NCBI GenBank assembly: GCA_945949085.1
Contig: CAMFDJ010000012.1
Span: 1-64,000 of the forward strand
Length of the DNA: 64,000 bases
Direction: 5' to 3'
DNA from: an uncultured Lachnospiraceae bacterium
GTDB taxonomy: Bacteria; Bacillota; Clostridia; Lachnospirales; Lachnospiraceae
The notes under the pieces were generated by a model, which saw only the letters and a program-made list of their open reading frames with translations, searched no databases and was not told where the DNA came from. Position numbers and translations under genes: made by a program. Shown here in pieces: positions 51,802-59,752 of this stretch (position 1 is its first letter; every line of letters begins with the position of its first letter).

Positions 51802-52447
51802 AAAATACATCATAGACAGCATAAATACCATATCAGGAAGATACACACCGTACCAAGTTTTCTCGGACTGGATCACAATGACAGCAATCGCAATACAGAA
51901 CAGTTGCACGATGAATCATGGAAAACTATACGAAGATCGTGAAAGCCAGTACAAAAGCATAGCTTCAAAATACAGTAAAAATGAACTAAAAACCATTTGC
52001 AATATGACAGGAGCGCTGGCCGGAGTATTCGAGGAGAGATTCGGAGATATCTTAGGAGAGATATACATGAAATCAGGATGCGGAAGCAAACAAACAGGGC
52101 AATTTTTCACACCATACCATCTATCCTACACAATGGCACAACTGGCATTCTCAAAGGAAGGAGAAAAAGAACGGTACGAACTCAATGAGCCATCAACAGG
52201 AGGCGGAGGATCCATTATAGCATTTGCGCAGATTTTAAAAGAAAACGGTATCAATTATCAGAGAAAGATGCACGTTGTCGCACAGGACCTGGACTGGAAC
52301 GGCGTGTACATGACATACATACAGCTTTCACTGCTCGGAATTAAGGCGATTGTAGCACAAGGAGACACGCTGCATAAGCCATATGAAAAAGGATATGAAG
52401 AAAGGCTGGTATTCAGGACTCCGGCGGAGATGGGAGCATTGTTATGA
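51791..52447 (+). CDS. N6-adenine methylase-like protein without the catalytic motif
   Basis: The product has 218 residues from ATG 51791. The type I HsdM-like pattern is present: GQFFTPYHLSYTMAQLAF, then the SAM-binding loop ELNEPSTGGGGSIIAFAQI, and VVAQDLDWNGVYMTYIQLSL. The expected NPPY/F motif is not found: after VAQGDTLHKPY the protein ends in RTPAEMGALL. Either the gene is shortened or the family has lost catalysis. Such short methylase-like proteins are seen in clostridial phages. It overlaps the recombinase gene by 4 bp. Confidence 0.72.
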   Translation: MDYEKYIIDSINTISGRYTPYQVFSDWITMTAIAIQNSCTMNHGKLYEDRESQYKSIASKYSKNELKTICNMTGALAGVFEERFGDILGEIYMKSGCGSKQTGQFFTPYHLSYTMAQLAFSKEGEKERYELNEPSTGGGGSIIAFAQILKENGINYQRKMHVVAQDLDWNGVYMTYIQLSLLGIKAIVAQGDTLHKPYEKGYEERLVFRTPAEMGALL

Positions 52448-53520
52448 GAGATGAATTATTACAAAAAATACTGGTTGCGTTGCAAAGCGAAGGGATAGAC
52501 ATAGAACGGGTGAAAAGCAAGCTGATCATCGCAATGGACGGATATGAGATCACAAGCAGATGCACAGAAGTCGCAGTAGTAGATGAAGATGATACAGAAA
52601 AATATATCAGGCTGTTTCTGATGAATAAAAGGGTGGCAGGAAGAACAGAAAATACACTGCACACATACAGGCAGACGCTAGATATGTTCTTCCGGGAATG
52701 TAGGAAATCACCGCTGGAAGTCACAGCGGATGATATCAAGATGTTTCTGGCCATCAAAGAGGTGAGGGACAATGCAAGCAAGAATTACTTGAAAGATTTG
52801 CAAAGACCGATCGGATCATTCTATACATGGATGCATAAAGAAGAACACATTGCAAGAAATCCAATGTACAAAGTGGAAAATATCAATGTGCCAAAAGTAA
52901 AAAGGAAAGCATTTTCAGAGCAGGATATAGAAAAGATGCGTATGGCGATCGGAGATAACCTGAGAGTCATGTGTATGTTCGAACTGCTTCTGTCTACATG
53001 GTGCAGGGCATCAGAAATATGTCAAATTAAAATAAGCGAGATTTCGGAAGACAGAGGGAGAGTCACGATACACGGAAAAGGGCAGAAAGACAGGATATGC
53101 TACATCAATGAAAGGGCAAAAATATATCTGAACAAGTATCTGGCGGAAAGAAAAGACAACAATCCCTATCTTTTCACGAATTGTACAACCGGAATAGGAC
53201 AAGTAAAGGAATTTTATGAAAAAGTACACAAGGCAAAAGTGAAACAAAAAGACTGGTGGAAAGTGCCTGATCTCGTAGCGGATAGTCATATCGACAAAAG
53301 CTGCTTAGAAACACAGGTTAGAAAGTTAGGAAAAGAAGCCGGGGTAGAGAAAGTGCATCCGCACCGATTCAGAAGGACAGGAGCGACATTTGCACTTCGT
53401 AGAGGTATGCCGATTGAGCAGGTATCAAAACTGCTTGGGCATGAGAGCATACAGACAACACAGATCTATCTGGATATCTCAGAAAACGAATTAGAACAGA
53501 GCCACAAAAAATATGTTTAG
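52444..53520 (+). CDS. second tyrosine recombinase in the prophage
   Basis: The product has 358 residues and is XerC/D-like. An N-terminal core-binding domain (TENTLHTYRQTLDMFFREC) precedes the catalytic domain with STWCRASEICQIKIS (Arg I), HPHRFRRTGATFAL (H-x-x-R), LGHESIQTTQIYLDIS (His and Tyr). All catalytic residues are present. There is no arm-binding domain, so it differs from the integrase at 38822. Its place in the replication region suggests multimer resolution or a DNA inversion. An ATGA overlap couples it to the methylase-like gene. Confidence 0.88.
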   Translation: MRDELLQKILVALQSEGIDIERVKSKLIIAMDGYEITSRCTEVAVVDEDDTEKYIRLFLMNKRVAGRTENTLHTYRQTLDMFFRECRKSPLEVTADDIKMFLAIKEVRDNASKNYLKDLQRPIGSFYTWMHKEEHIARNPMYKVENINVPKVKRKAFSEQDIEKMRMAIGDNLRVMCMFELLLSTWCRASEICQIKISEISEDRGRVTIHGKGQKDRICYINERAKIYLNKYLAERKDNNPYLFTNCTTGIGQVKEFYEKVHKAKVKQKDWWKVPDLVADSHIDKSCLETQVRKLGKEAGVEKVHPHRFRRTGATFALRRGMPIEQVSKLLGHESIQTTQIYLDISENELEQSHKKYV

Positions 53521-53530
53521 GAGGAATGAA

Positions 53531-53680
53531 ATGCAGGAAAGAATGATGAACGAATACCGCTTTAACTCAAAATTCCGGGAGTATGTAGACAAGTATTGCA
53601 ATAAACACAAGATATCACCGGAAGCAGCCATGGAGCATAAGATTGTACGTCAGGTATATCTGGTGTATACGGAGGTGTGA
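53531..53680 (+). CDS. 49-residue phage protein
   Basis: ATG 53531 follows AGGAATGAA; the frame ends at 53680. The sequence (FNSKFREYVDKYCNKHKISP) is basic and helical. A typical small phage gene of unknown role. Confidence 0.6.
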   Translation: MQERMMNEYRFNSKFREYVDKYCNKHKISPEAAMEHKIVRQVYLVYTEV

Positions 53681-53682
53681 GT

Positions 53683-53985
53683 ATGACGGAGAGTGAAGTG
53701 AAATGGGAATATTGCAGAGCGATAGACCTTATTAAACGAATTAAAACAGAAGAAACGCATGAAAGATATATTGATAGACACAAGGCATTTGACCTTGCAA
53801 TCAACGCACTTGAAAAGCAGATAGCGAAGAAACCTGATTGCATTGAAGATAAGATGTGGTGTTGTCCTGTATGCGATAACAATTTACTTCATAAGTGGAT
53901 TAAATATCCTACAAGGTTAATGCCAAAATCAGAAGGACTTCCGCATTGTATGAGTTGCGGACAGGCAATAGATTGGAGTGATTAA
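53683..53985 (+). CDS. small phage protein with zinc ribbon
   Basis: The product has 100 residues from ATG 53683, 7 nt after GGAGG. Helical N-terminus (YCRAIDLIKRIKTEETHERY) and a C-terminal zinc ribbon with CCPVCDNN ... HCMSCGQ. Common in Firmicute phages; function unknown. Confidence 0.7.
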   Translation: MTESEVKWEYCRAIDLIKRIKTEETHERYIDRHKAFDLAINALEKQIAKKPDCIEDKMWCCPVCDNNLLHKWIKYPTRLMPKSEGLPHCMSCGQAIDWSD

Positions 53986-53987
53986 GA

Positions 53988-54200
53988 ATGAGTGATTTAA
54001 TCAGCAGAAGTGAATTGTTGAAAGAAATAGAAAAGTATAAATTCGGTGCTATTTCTAATGATGCAGAGCGAGAATACATTAAAAAAACTATTTTGGATTT
54101 TATCATATGTCAGCCGACCGCCTATTCCGTTGAAAATGTCGTTGATGAATTGGAAAGCGAACTGGAAAAAGAGAATATAGCTATTGATTTAGAGAGGTAA
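53988..54200 (+). CDS. small phage protein (MSDLISR type)
   Basis: The product has 70 residues. The N-terminus SDLISRSELLKEIEK is a recurrent pattern among small phage proteins of clostridia, often beside zinc-ribbon neighbours. No function is known. It starts 2 bp after the previous gene. Confidence 0.65.
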   Translation: MSDLISRSELLKEIEKYKFGAISNDAEREYIKKTILDFIICQPTAYSVENVVDELESELEKENIAIDLER

Positions 54201-54209
54201 AAATAAGAC

Positions 54210-54437
54210 ATGCAATTAACAGAAGCTATTGAACTAGGCATTGTTACAGTTGATGAAGATAGAAATCTTCATTATAACGGTCTTTGCAATGAATGCATAC
54301 ATAGTAAATGTACAGCTTATCCAGCACAATCTCATATGTGCATGAACGAAAAAAGTGAATGGTATGGATGTTTTCATGTAGATTATAGTTTGCAAAGATA
54401 TGTAGATGGTTGTCATGTGTTTGAAAAGATAAACTGA
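54210..54437 (+). CDS. small Cys-rich phage protein
   Basis: The product has 75 residues. Cys and His residues are regularly spaced (GLCNECIHSKCTAYPAQSHM, CFHVDY), suggesting a metal site. GAGG is upstream. No family recognised. Confidence 0.6.
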   Translation: MQLTEAIELGIVTVDEDRNLHYNGLCNECIHSKCTAYPAQSHMCMNEKSEWYGCFHVDYSLQRYVDGCHVFEKIN

Positions 54438-54465
54438 AATTTGCAGAAGAGGAAGTGAAAGAGAC

Positions 54466-54675
54466 ATGATAGCACAGGAACCGTTGCGCATAGGTCAGAA
54501 GATATCTCTCACGAGGACGGATATCGAAGATAATGTACATAAAAAGGTCAAAGTAACATACCGGGTGAAAGAGGTATATCCGCATCACGTAGTAATCGAG
54601 AATGAGAATGGCATCCGCCGATCTATCACGAATGCGGAGCTAATGACGCTGGGATATGTTACGCAGCGCCAGTAG
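54466..54675 (+). CDS. hypothetical small phage protein
   Basis: The product has 69 residues and a beta-rich fold (VTYRVKEVYPHHVVIENENG). GAGG lies about 10 nt upstream. It resembles small phage proteins of unknown role before RinA-type genes. A GGCCG / CGGCC hairpin (54717-54734) lies between it and the next gene. Confidence 0.6.
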   Translation: MIAQEPLRIGQKISLTRTDIEDNVHKKVKVTYRVKEVYPHHVVIENENGIRRSITNAELMTLGYVTQRQ

Positions 54676-54752
54676 AACAGGTTACCAATATTATGATATA
54701 TCACAGAATAAGCGCTGGCCGGCAGCAGTCGGCCGGCAGGAGGTGACAGGGG

Positions 54753-55202
54753 TTGACAGAAAAAGAACTGAACCAAAAGAAAAAGGACTACTTAAGGTCA
54801 TACAAACCAATCGAGCGGCGCATCCGTCAGATTGAAGAGGACATACATAAGTTACAGCTGGAGGCGGATGCTTCGAGGGCAATCCAATATTCTGATATGC
54901 CAAAAGGATCATCAAATCTGCAGAGTCCGCAGGAAGCATACACAATAGCACTGGAAGAGGCAATCAATAAACGCACAGCATTAAAAGCGGAATATGTAAA
55001 GAAAAAAGATGAAATTAAGCAGACGATACACAGCATACATGATGAAGAGCTGGAGGAACTGCTTGAGTATAGATATATTAGCGAAATGCCAATAAGACAG
55101 ATTGCAAAGAAGATAGGATATGGAACAGCGCAGACAAACAGACTGCTCAGCAAAGCATTAAAAGAAATAAAAACAGAAAAATTGAAAGATGATACAAAAT
55201 GA
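54753..55202 (+). CDS. RinA/DUF1492-type late transcription regulator
   Basis: The product has 149 residues from TTG 54753 (AGGAGG about 9 nt upstream). A coiled-coil N-terminal half precedes a sigma-70 region 4-like helix-turn-helix: LLEYRYISEMPIRQIAKKIG and YGTAQTNRLLSKALKEI. Phage proteins of this class switch on packaging and structural genes. The putative target promoter overlaps the 3' end of its own gene (55188-55223), just before the packaging genes. Confidence 0.82.
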   Translation: MTEKELNQKKKDYLRSYKPIERRIRQIEEDIHKLQLEADASRAIQYSDMPKGSSNLQSPQEAYTIALEEAINKRTALKAEYVKKKDEIKQTIHSIHDEELEELLEYRYISEMPIRQIAKKIGYGTAQTNRLLSKALKEIKTEKLKDDTK

Positions 55203-55223
55203 TACATTTGGATGTGCTATAAT
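55188..55223 (+). promoter_or_regulatory. putative phage late promoter with activator repeats
   Basis: TGATACA occurs at 55190-55196 and 55200-55206, 10 bp apart, followed by TATAAT at 55218-55223. There is no consensus -35 (CAAAAT at that place), which points to activator dependence. The RinA/DUF1492-type regulator is encoded directly upstream. Confidence 0.65.
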
Positions 55224-55269
55224 ACTACTGTCAAAGGATGTTAAGAACCTCCAAATACTCAAATGAAAG

Positions 55270-55302
55270 GGAAGCAGGCAGAAATGCCGAGCTTCCTTTT
55301 TT
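55270..55302 (+). terminator. intrinsic terminator in the late-operon leader
   Basis: GGAAGC / GCTTCC with inner GGCA-GAAA-TGCC (a GNRA tetraloop) is followed by TTTTTT. It lies about 40 nt after the putative late transcription start and before the HNH gene. Confidence 0.8.
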
Positions 55303-55312
55303 GGTGGAAGAA

Positions 55313-55657
55313 ATGGCAAAAGACTTTGCGAGAAGCTTCTACGCATCCAAGAGATGGGAGAAGTGCAGAAAAAGCTATATTGACAACAGAATAAACATTG
55401 ACGGAGGGATGTGCGAGGAATGCCATAAGAATCTAGGATACATCGTACATCATAAGACAGCAATCACAGAAGCAAATGTATCTGATCCGGATGTGACACT
55501 GAGCCATGACAACTTGGAATATGTCTGCAAGGATTGCCATGACATGTTCGAAGGGCATGGACTTGTTGATAAGGTCAAGCCTTTGTTTGTATTCGATGAA
55601 GATGGTCAGCCAATTTCTTTGCGAGAGATTGACAAAAGCGCAGACTCCCCCCGTTGA
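55313..55657 (+). CDS. packaging HNH endonuclease
   Basis: The product has 114 residues from ATG 55313; an upstream in-frame ATG at 55238 would place the terminator hairpin inside the gene. It begins AKDFARSFYASKRWEKCRKS, then CEECHKNLGYIVHHKTAI and NLEYVCKDCHDMFEGHG, the standard HNH with two CxxC pairs. Genes of this type beside terS are typical of cos-type phages, where HNH assists terminase cleavage. Confidence 0.9.
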   Translation: MAKDFARSFYASKRWEKCRKSYIDNRINIDGGMCEECHKNLGYIVHHKTAITEANVSDPDVTLSHDNLEYVCKDCHDMFEGHGLVDKVKPLFVFDEDGQPISLREIDKSADSPR

Positions 55658-55739
55658 AAAATCGGCAGAGTGCAGCCGCGGTGACCGTTACGCCAGCTTG
55701 AAAAAATACACATGGCATCATAAAGGGGGTGTGGTATCA

Positions 55740-56159
55740 GTGATCGAAGATGAAAAAATCTGGGAAGAAGAATGTCGAAGAGAAGCGCAGTATGACAGCG
55801 TTTCGGAATATTTAGAGAAACAAAAACGGATCAAGAAAGAGTTATCAAGACTAAAAAGATTATTCAAGGAAATTGACGAAAATAAGAAGAAATTAGTCGA
55901 ATCTACGATGGAAGATGTCGCATTCCTTCGCGTGACCATGCAGGATCTAAGAGAAAACATCATACGTGATGGAACAACGACAGACTACAAAAACGGAGAG
56001 AATCAATACGGCACGAAACAGAGCCCGGATGCGCAGCTCTACTTGCAGATGTCACAAAAGCACACACAAGCAATGAAGGTATTGCTGGAGTGTATGCCAA
56101 AATCAAAAGTAACAGAGCAGAAGGATGATGGATTTGACAGTTTTGTTGCGGGGCGATGA
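55740..56159 (+). CDS. terS: terminase small subunit
   Basis: The product has 139 residues, probably from GTG 55740 with AAAGGGGG 10 nt upstream (GTG 55731 is an alternative). Helical N-terminus (YLEKQKRIKKELSRLKRLF), then VAFLRVTMQDLRENIIRDGT and a C-terminal KQSPDAQLYLQMSQKHTQAM, as in P27-type small subunits. It would recognise the packaging site. It lies between HNH and terL. The intervening 55658-55739 gap may hold the cos site. Confidence 0.8.
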   Translation: MIEDEKIWEEECRREAQYDSVSEYLEKQKRIKKELSRLKRLFKEIDENKKKLVESTMEDVAFLRVTMQDLRENIIRDGTTTDYKNGENQYGTKQSPDAQLYLQMSQKHTQAMKVLLECMPKSKVTEQKDDGFDSFVAGR

Positions 56160-56162
56160 TGT

Positions 56163-57851
56163 ATGGTAAGATATCCACTCTCATACAACCCGATCATGGA
56201 GTACTGGGAGAAGATCAGAACCGGAAAAATCAATGTATGTAGAAAGACGCGGCTTTGGTACAAATATCTGGCCGAAAAAATCAATCATCCATCAAAAGAA
56301 ATGAAATATGACGCAAAGAGAGGAAATCACATTCTCGAATTTGCGGAAAGCTTCTGTTGTATCAGCAGCGGAAAAGGGGCTGGGAAACCGGTTGTATTGG
56401 AACTGTGGGAAAAAGCGCATCTGGCAGCAGTTTTTGGATTCATAGACGAGAACGGAAACCGGACATGCCGTGAGAGCATCCTGATCGTAGGAAAGAAAAA
56501 CGGAAAGTCACTTCTTGCTTCGGTCGTTGGACTGTATATGTTACTGGCAGACAGCGAGAAAGGACCACAGATATATGCAGCGGCAACAAAGAGGGATCAG
56601 GCGAAGATCATCTGGATGGAAGCAACCAGAATGGTTAAAAAATCACCGGCGCTACTGAAAAGAGCAAAATGCCGCGTAGGAGATATTTCTTCAGAAGACT
56701 ACAACAACGGGACATACAAACCACTGGCAAGTGATTCAGACACACTGGATGGTCTAAATATACATTGCGCCCTGATGGACGAGATCCATCAGTGGAAAGC
56801 AGGAAAAGCACTCTATGACATTTTAGCGGACGGTGTTTCAGCAAGAACACAGCCGCTTATCTATATCACATCGACAGCAGGAACGATTCGAGAGGATATA
56901 TACGACGCAAAATACGATGAGGCAGAAAGGATCATTAACGGTCTGTTTGATAAAGACGGATACAAAGACATTCACGTATTTCCATTTATCTATGAACTGG
57001 ACGAAAGGAAAGAATGGACAGAGGAAAAAGCATGGTACAAAGCGAATCCGAATCTGGGAGTCACAAAGACACTGTCATACCTGAAAGGGAAGGTTGCAAA
57101 AGCATTAGCAGATCCAACGCAGGTAAAGAACCTTGTCTGCAAGGAATTCAACATCAGGGAGACAAGCTCAGAGGCGTGGCTGACATTCGAACAGCTGGAC
57201 AATAAGGCGAAATTTGACTTAAAAAAGCTGAAGCCAAGATACGGTATAGCCGGATGCGACTTATCAAGCACGACAGACTTGACATGTGCAACAGTAATAT
57301 TCCGCGTGCCGAACGACGAGCACATCTACGTGCTTCAAATGTACTGGATACCGGAAGATCTTTTAGAGAAGAGAGTCAGGGAAGATAAGATACCGTACGA
57401 TATCTGGGAGCAACAAGGACTACTCAGGACATGTCCCGGTAACAAGGTCCATTACAAATATATCGTGCAGTGGTACGAGGAAGTGCAGAACGAGATGGAC
57501 ATCTATCTGTACAAAGGCGGATATGACAGCTGGTCAGCAAGCTATTTTGTGGAAGATATGGCAAACACGTTCGGCAAGAGCGTGATGGAGCCAGTCATCC
57601 AGGGCAAGAAAACACTATCTGCTCCAATGAAATCTCTCGGGGCTGATATGGAAAAGAAACTGATCGTATACAACAACAACCCGATCCTGAAGTGGTGTCT
57701 CGGGAACACGTCGATTGATATCGACAAGAACGGCAACATACAGCCATGCAAGGGAAATATCGGAACACGAAGAATTGACGGACTGGCAAGCCTGCTGGAT
57801 GCCTATGTTACATATGAGAACTACTTGGAAGATTATTTGAGCATGATTTAA
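56163..57851 (+). CDS. terL: terminase large subunit
   Basis: The product has 562 residues. The N-terminal ATPase shows the Walker A-type ILIVGKKNGKSLLA, Walker B ALMDEIHQW and the coupling motif YITSTAGT. The C-terminal nuclease domain starts at GIAGCDLSSTTDLTCATVIF with further acidic residues toward the end. It powers DNA packaging into the procapsid and cuts the concatemer. Length is normal for the P27/HK97-like family. It starts 3 bp after terS. Confidence 0.94.
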   Translation: MVRYPLSYNPIMEYWEKIRTGKINVCRKTRLWYKYLAEKINHPSKEMKYDAKRGNHILEFAESFCCISSGKGAGKPVVLELWEKAHLAAVFGFIDENGNRTCRESILIVGKKNGKSLLASVVGLYMLLADSEKGPQIYAAATKRDQAKIIWMEATRMVKKSPALLKRAKCRVGDISSEDYNNGTYKPLASDSDTLDGLNIHCALMDEIHQWKAGKALYDILADGVSARTQPLIYITSTAGTIREDIYDAKYDEAERIINGLFDKDGYKDIHVFPFIYELDERKEWTEEKAWYKANPNLGVTKTLSYLKGKVAKALADPTQVKNLVCKEFNIRETSSEAWLTFEQLDNKAKFDLKKLKPRYGIAGCDLSSTTDLTCATVIFRVPNDEHIYVLQMYWIPEDLLEKRVREDKIPYDIWEQQGLLRTCPGNKVHYKYIVQWYEEVQNEMDIYLYKGGYDSWSASYFVEDMANTFGKSVMEPVIQGKKTLSAPMKSLGADMEKKLIVYNNNPILKWCLGNTSIDIDKNGNIQPCKGNIGTRRIDGLASLLDAYVTYENYLEDYLSMI

Positions 57852-57854
57852 GAA

Positions 57855-57870
57855 GTTGAACCGGTGCAAC
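57855..57870. repeat. 16-bp palindrome, copy 3 (one mismatch)
   Basis: GTTGAACCGGTGCAAC differs from copies 1 and 2 at one position. It lies between the terL stop and the portal ribosome binding site. Confidence 0.75.
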
Positions 57871-57886
57871 TCAGAAAGGAATATAA

Positions 57887-59056
57887 ATGGGACTATTCAA
57901 CAAAAATCAGAAGAATGTTTCCACGGATGCGGTATACAAGATGATTACAGACTCCGGTAACGGATTTTATTCGTGGAACGGAAATCTCTATCAGTCTGAC
58001 ATTGTCAGAGCTTGTATCAAACCAAAGACGAAAGCACTCGGGAAATTGATAGCCAAACATATCAGAGAATCAGAGACGGAAAGTGGAAAGAAGCTTGAGG
58101 TCAATCCGGTAGTATACATCAGAATGATGCTTGATGAACCGAACGAGTTTATGAGTTTTCAGGTAATGATCGAAAAGACAGCAAATCAGCTTGCACTCAA
58201 CAACAATGCTTTCGTGTTGATATTAAGAAATCAATTCGGGAATCCGGTTGGCTTATATCCGATCACATGCTCCGGAGTAGAGGCAAAATATGATTCTGAT
58301 GTACTTTATCTGAAATTTTATCTGATGAACGGAAAAATCATGACAATTCCGTATTCAGATATCATCCATATACGTGATGATTTTACGAACAACGATTTGT
58401 TTGGTGAAAGTCCGATTCATGCTCTCAAAGAGATCATGAACACAATCAGCGTGGCAGATCAGGGAATCGTAAAAGCAATCAAAAACGGATCAGTTATCAG
58501 ATGGCTTCTGAAATTCACAAATGCGATGCGCCCGGAAGATTTGAGAACGAACGCAGAGCAATTTGCAGAGAATTTCCTGTCCATGTCAAGCAGTACGAAC
58601 GGAGTGGCTGCTACAGACGCGAAAGCAGAAGCACAGCAGATCACGCCGCATGACTACGTGCCAAACGCAGCTCAGAATGCCGGGCAGATCAAGAGGGTTT
58701 ATAACTTCTTCAATACAAACGAGAAGATTGTCAACTCCACATATACAGAAGATGAGTGGATTGCGTATTACGAATCTGTAATCGAGCCGATTGCACAGCA
58801 GATGGCAAATGAATTTACAAGAAAGCTGTTTACCAGAAAAGAACGTGCTTTCGGGAACAGAATCATATTCGAGAGTAGCAATCTGACATACGCAAGTATG
58901 TCAACGAAACTGAATCTCGTACAGTTCGTAGACAGAGGAGTTATGACACCGAATGAGGTAAGGTACTATTTGCAGATGGCACCGATTGACGGAGGAGATA
59001 AGGCACTTCTGAGAAAAGATACAGGAACGCTAGCGGACGGAGGTGATAACAATTGA
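57887..59056 (+). CDS. HK97-family portal protein
   Basis: The product has 389 residues. Family features are VYKMITDSGNGFYSWNGNLY, IVRACIKPKTKALGKL, NNNAFVLILRN, and IHIRDDFTNNDLFGESPIHA. The portal ring forms the vertex through which DNA is packaged and to which the tail attaches. AAAGGA lies 6 nt upstream. Its stop overlaps the TTG start of the protease gene. Confidence 0.92.
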   Translation: MGLFNKNQKNVSTDAVYKMITDSGNGFYSWNGNLYQSDIVRACIKPKTKALGKLIAKHIRESETESGKKLEVNPVVYIRMMLDEPNEFMSFQVMIEKTANQLALNNNAFVLILRNQFGNPVGLYPITCSGVEAKYDSDVLYLKFYLMNGKIMTIPYSDIIHIRDDFTNNDLFGESPIHALKEIMNTISVADQGIVKAIKNGSVIRWLLKFTNAMRPEDLRTNAEQFAENFLSMSSSTNGVAATDAKAEAQQITPHDYVPNAAQNAGQIKRVYNFFNTNEKIVNSTYTEDEWIAYYESVIEPIAQQMANEFTRKLFTRKERAFGNRIIFESSNLTYASMSTKLNLVQFVDRGVMTPNEVRYYLQMAPIDGGDKALLRKDTGTLADGGDNN

Positions 59057-59752
59057 AAAATGTAAATGTCAAAGGGACGATCGTGTCAAGCGATGACAAG
59101 TGGATCTATGACTGGCTTGGATTATGAAGCAACAGCTCCGGCAGATATCGAGAGAGAAATCAATGACGCGCAGGGTGATGACATCACATTTGTTGTAAAC
59201 TCAGGCGGCGGAGATGTATTTGCAGGAAATGAGATCAATTACATGATTTCACAATATAAAGGCAATACAACAGCTGACATTGTAGGAATCGCAGCAAGCA
59301 TTGCAACCGTAATCTGTTGTGGTGCTGATACAGTCAGAATGGCAGCAGGCGCACAGTACATGATTCACAACGTATCAGGAAGCGCGAGCGGTGACTATAG
59401 AGAGATGGATAAGGCGAAGTCAATTCTTCTCAATGCAAACAAGACCATCTCAAACACGTATAGGCTTAAAACAGGAATGACGGAAAAAGAACTGCTCGAC
59501 CTTATGAACAAGGAAACATGGATGGATGCGGCAAGAGCGGTAGAGCTTGGATTTGTCGATGAGATCATCGGAGATAATGGCATTCTTACAAGTCAGAAGC
59601 CTGTACTGTATAACGCAGGATGTGCAATTCTCGTCAGCGAAGAGCTGAAAGAGAAAATCAGAAACCAGATTAAAAATCCGATTGCAAATCAGGATATTTT
59701 AATAGCACGAAACAAATTAACCATCGAAAGAATGAGAGGAGAAAGATTATGA
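59053..59752 (+). CDS. ClpP-class prohead protease, frameshifted near the N-terminus
   Basis: TTG 59053 has GGAGG 9 nt upstream and is coupled to the portal stop. Its frame reads KNVNVKGTIVSSDDKWIYDW and stops at TGA 59125-59127. The next frame continues EATAPADIEREI ... FVVNSGGGDVFAGNE. Removing one T at about 59125 would give DWLGLEATAP, matching the family without a gap. Downstream the ClpP-like core is intact: catalytic Ser in GIAASIATVI and His in MIHNVS. So the gene has a single-base insertion, or carries an assembly error. The frame open from ATG 59066 or 59096 to 59752 could still give an N-terminally altered protein. The protease matures the capsid shell. Confidence 0.78.

Noticed and set aside
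59118..59130. Programmed +1 frameshift like that of prfB in the protease gene
   Set aside because: UUA before UGA cannot slip well to UAU, and no upstream Shine-Dalgarno-like stimulator is seen. A mutation or sequencing error is simpler.
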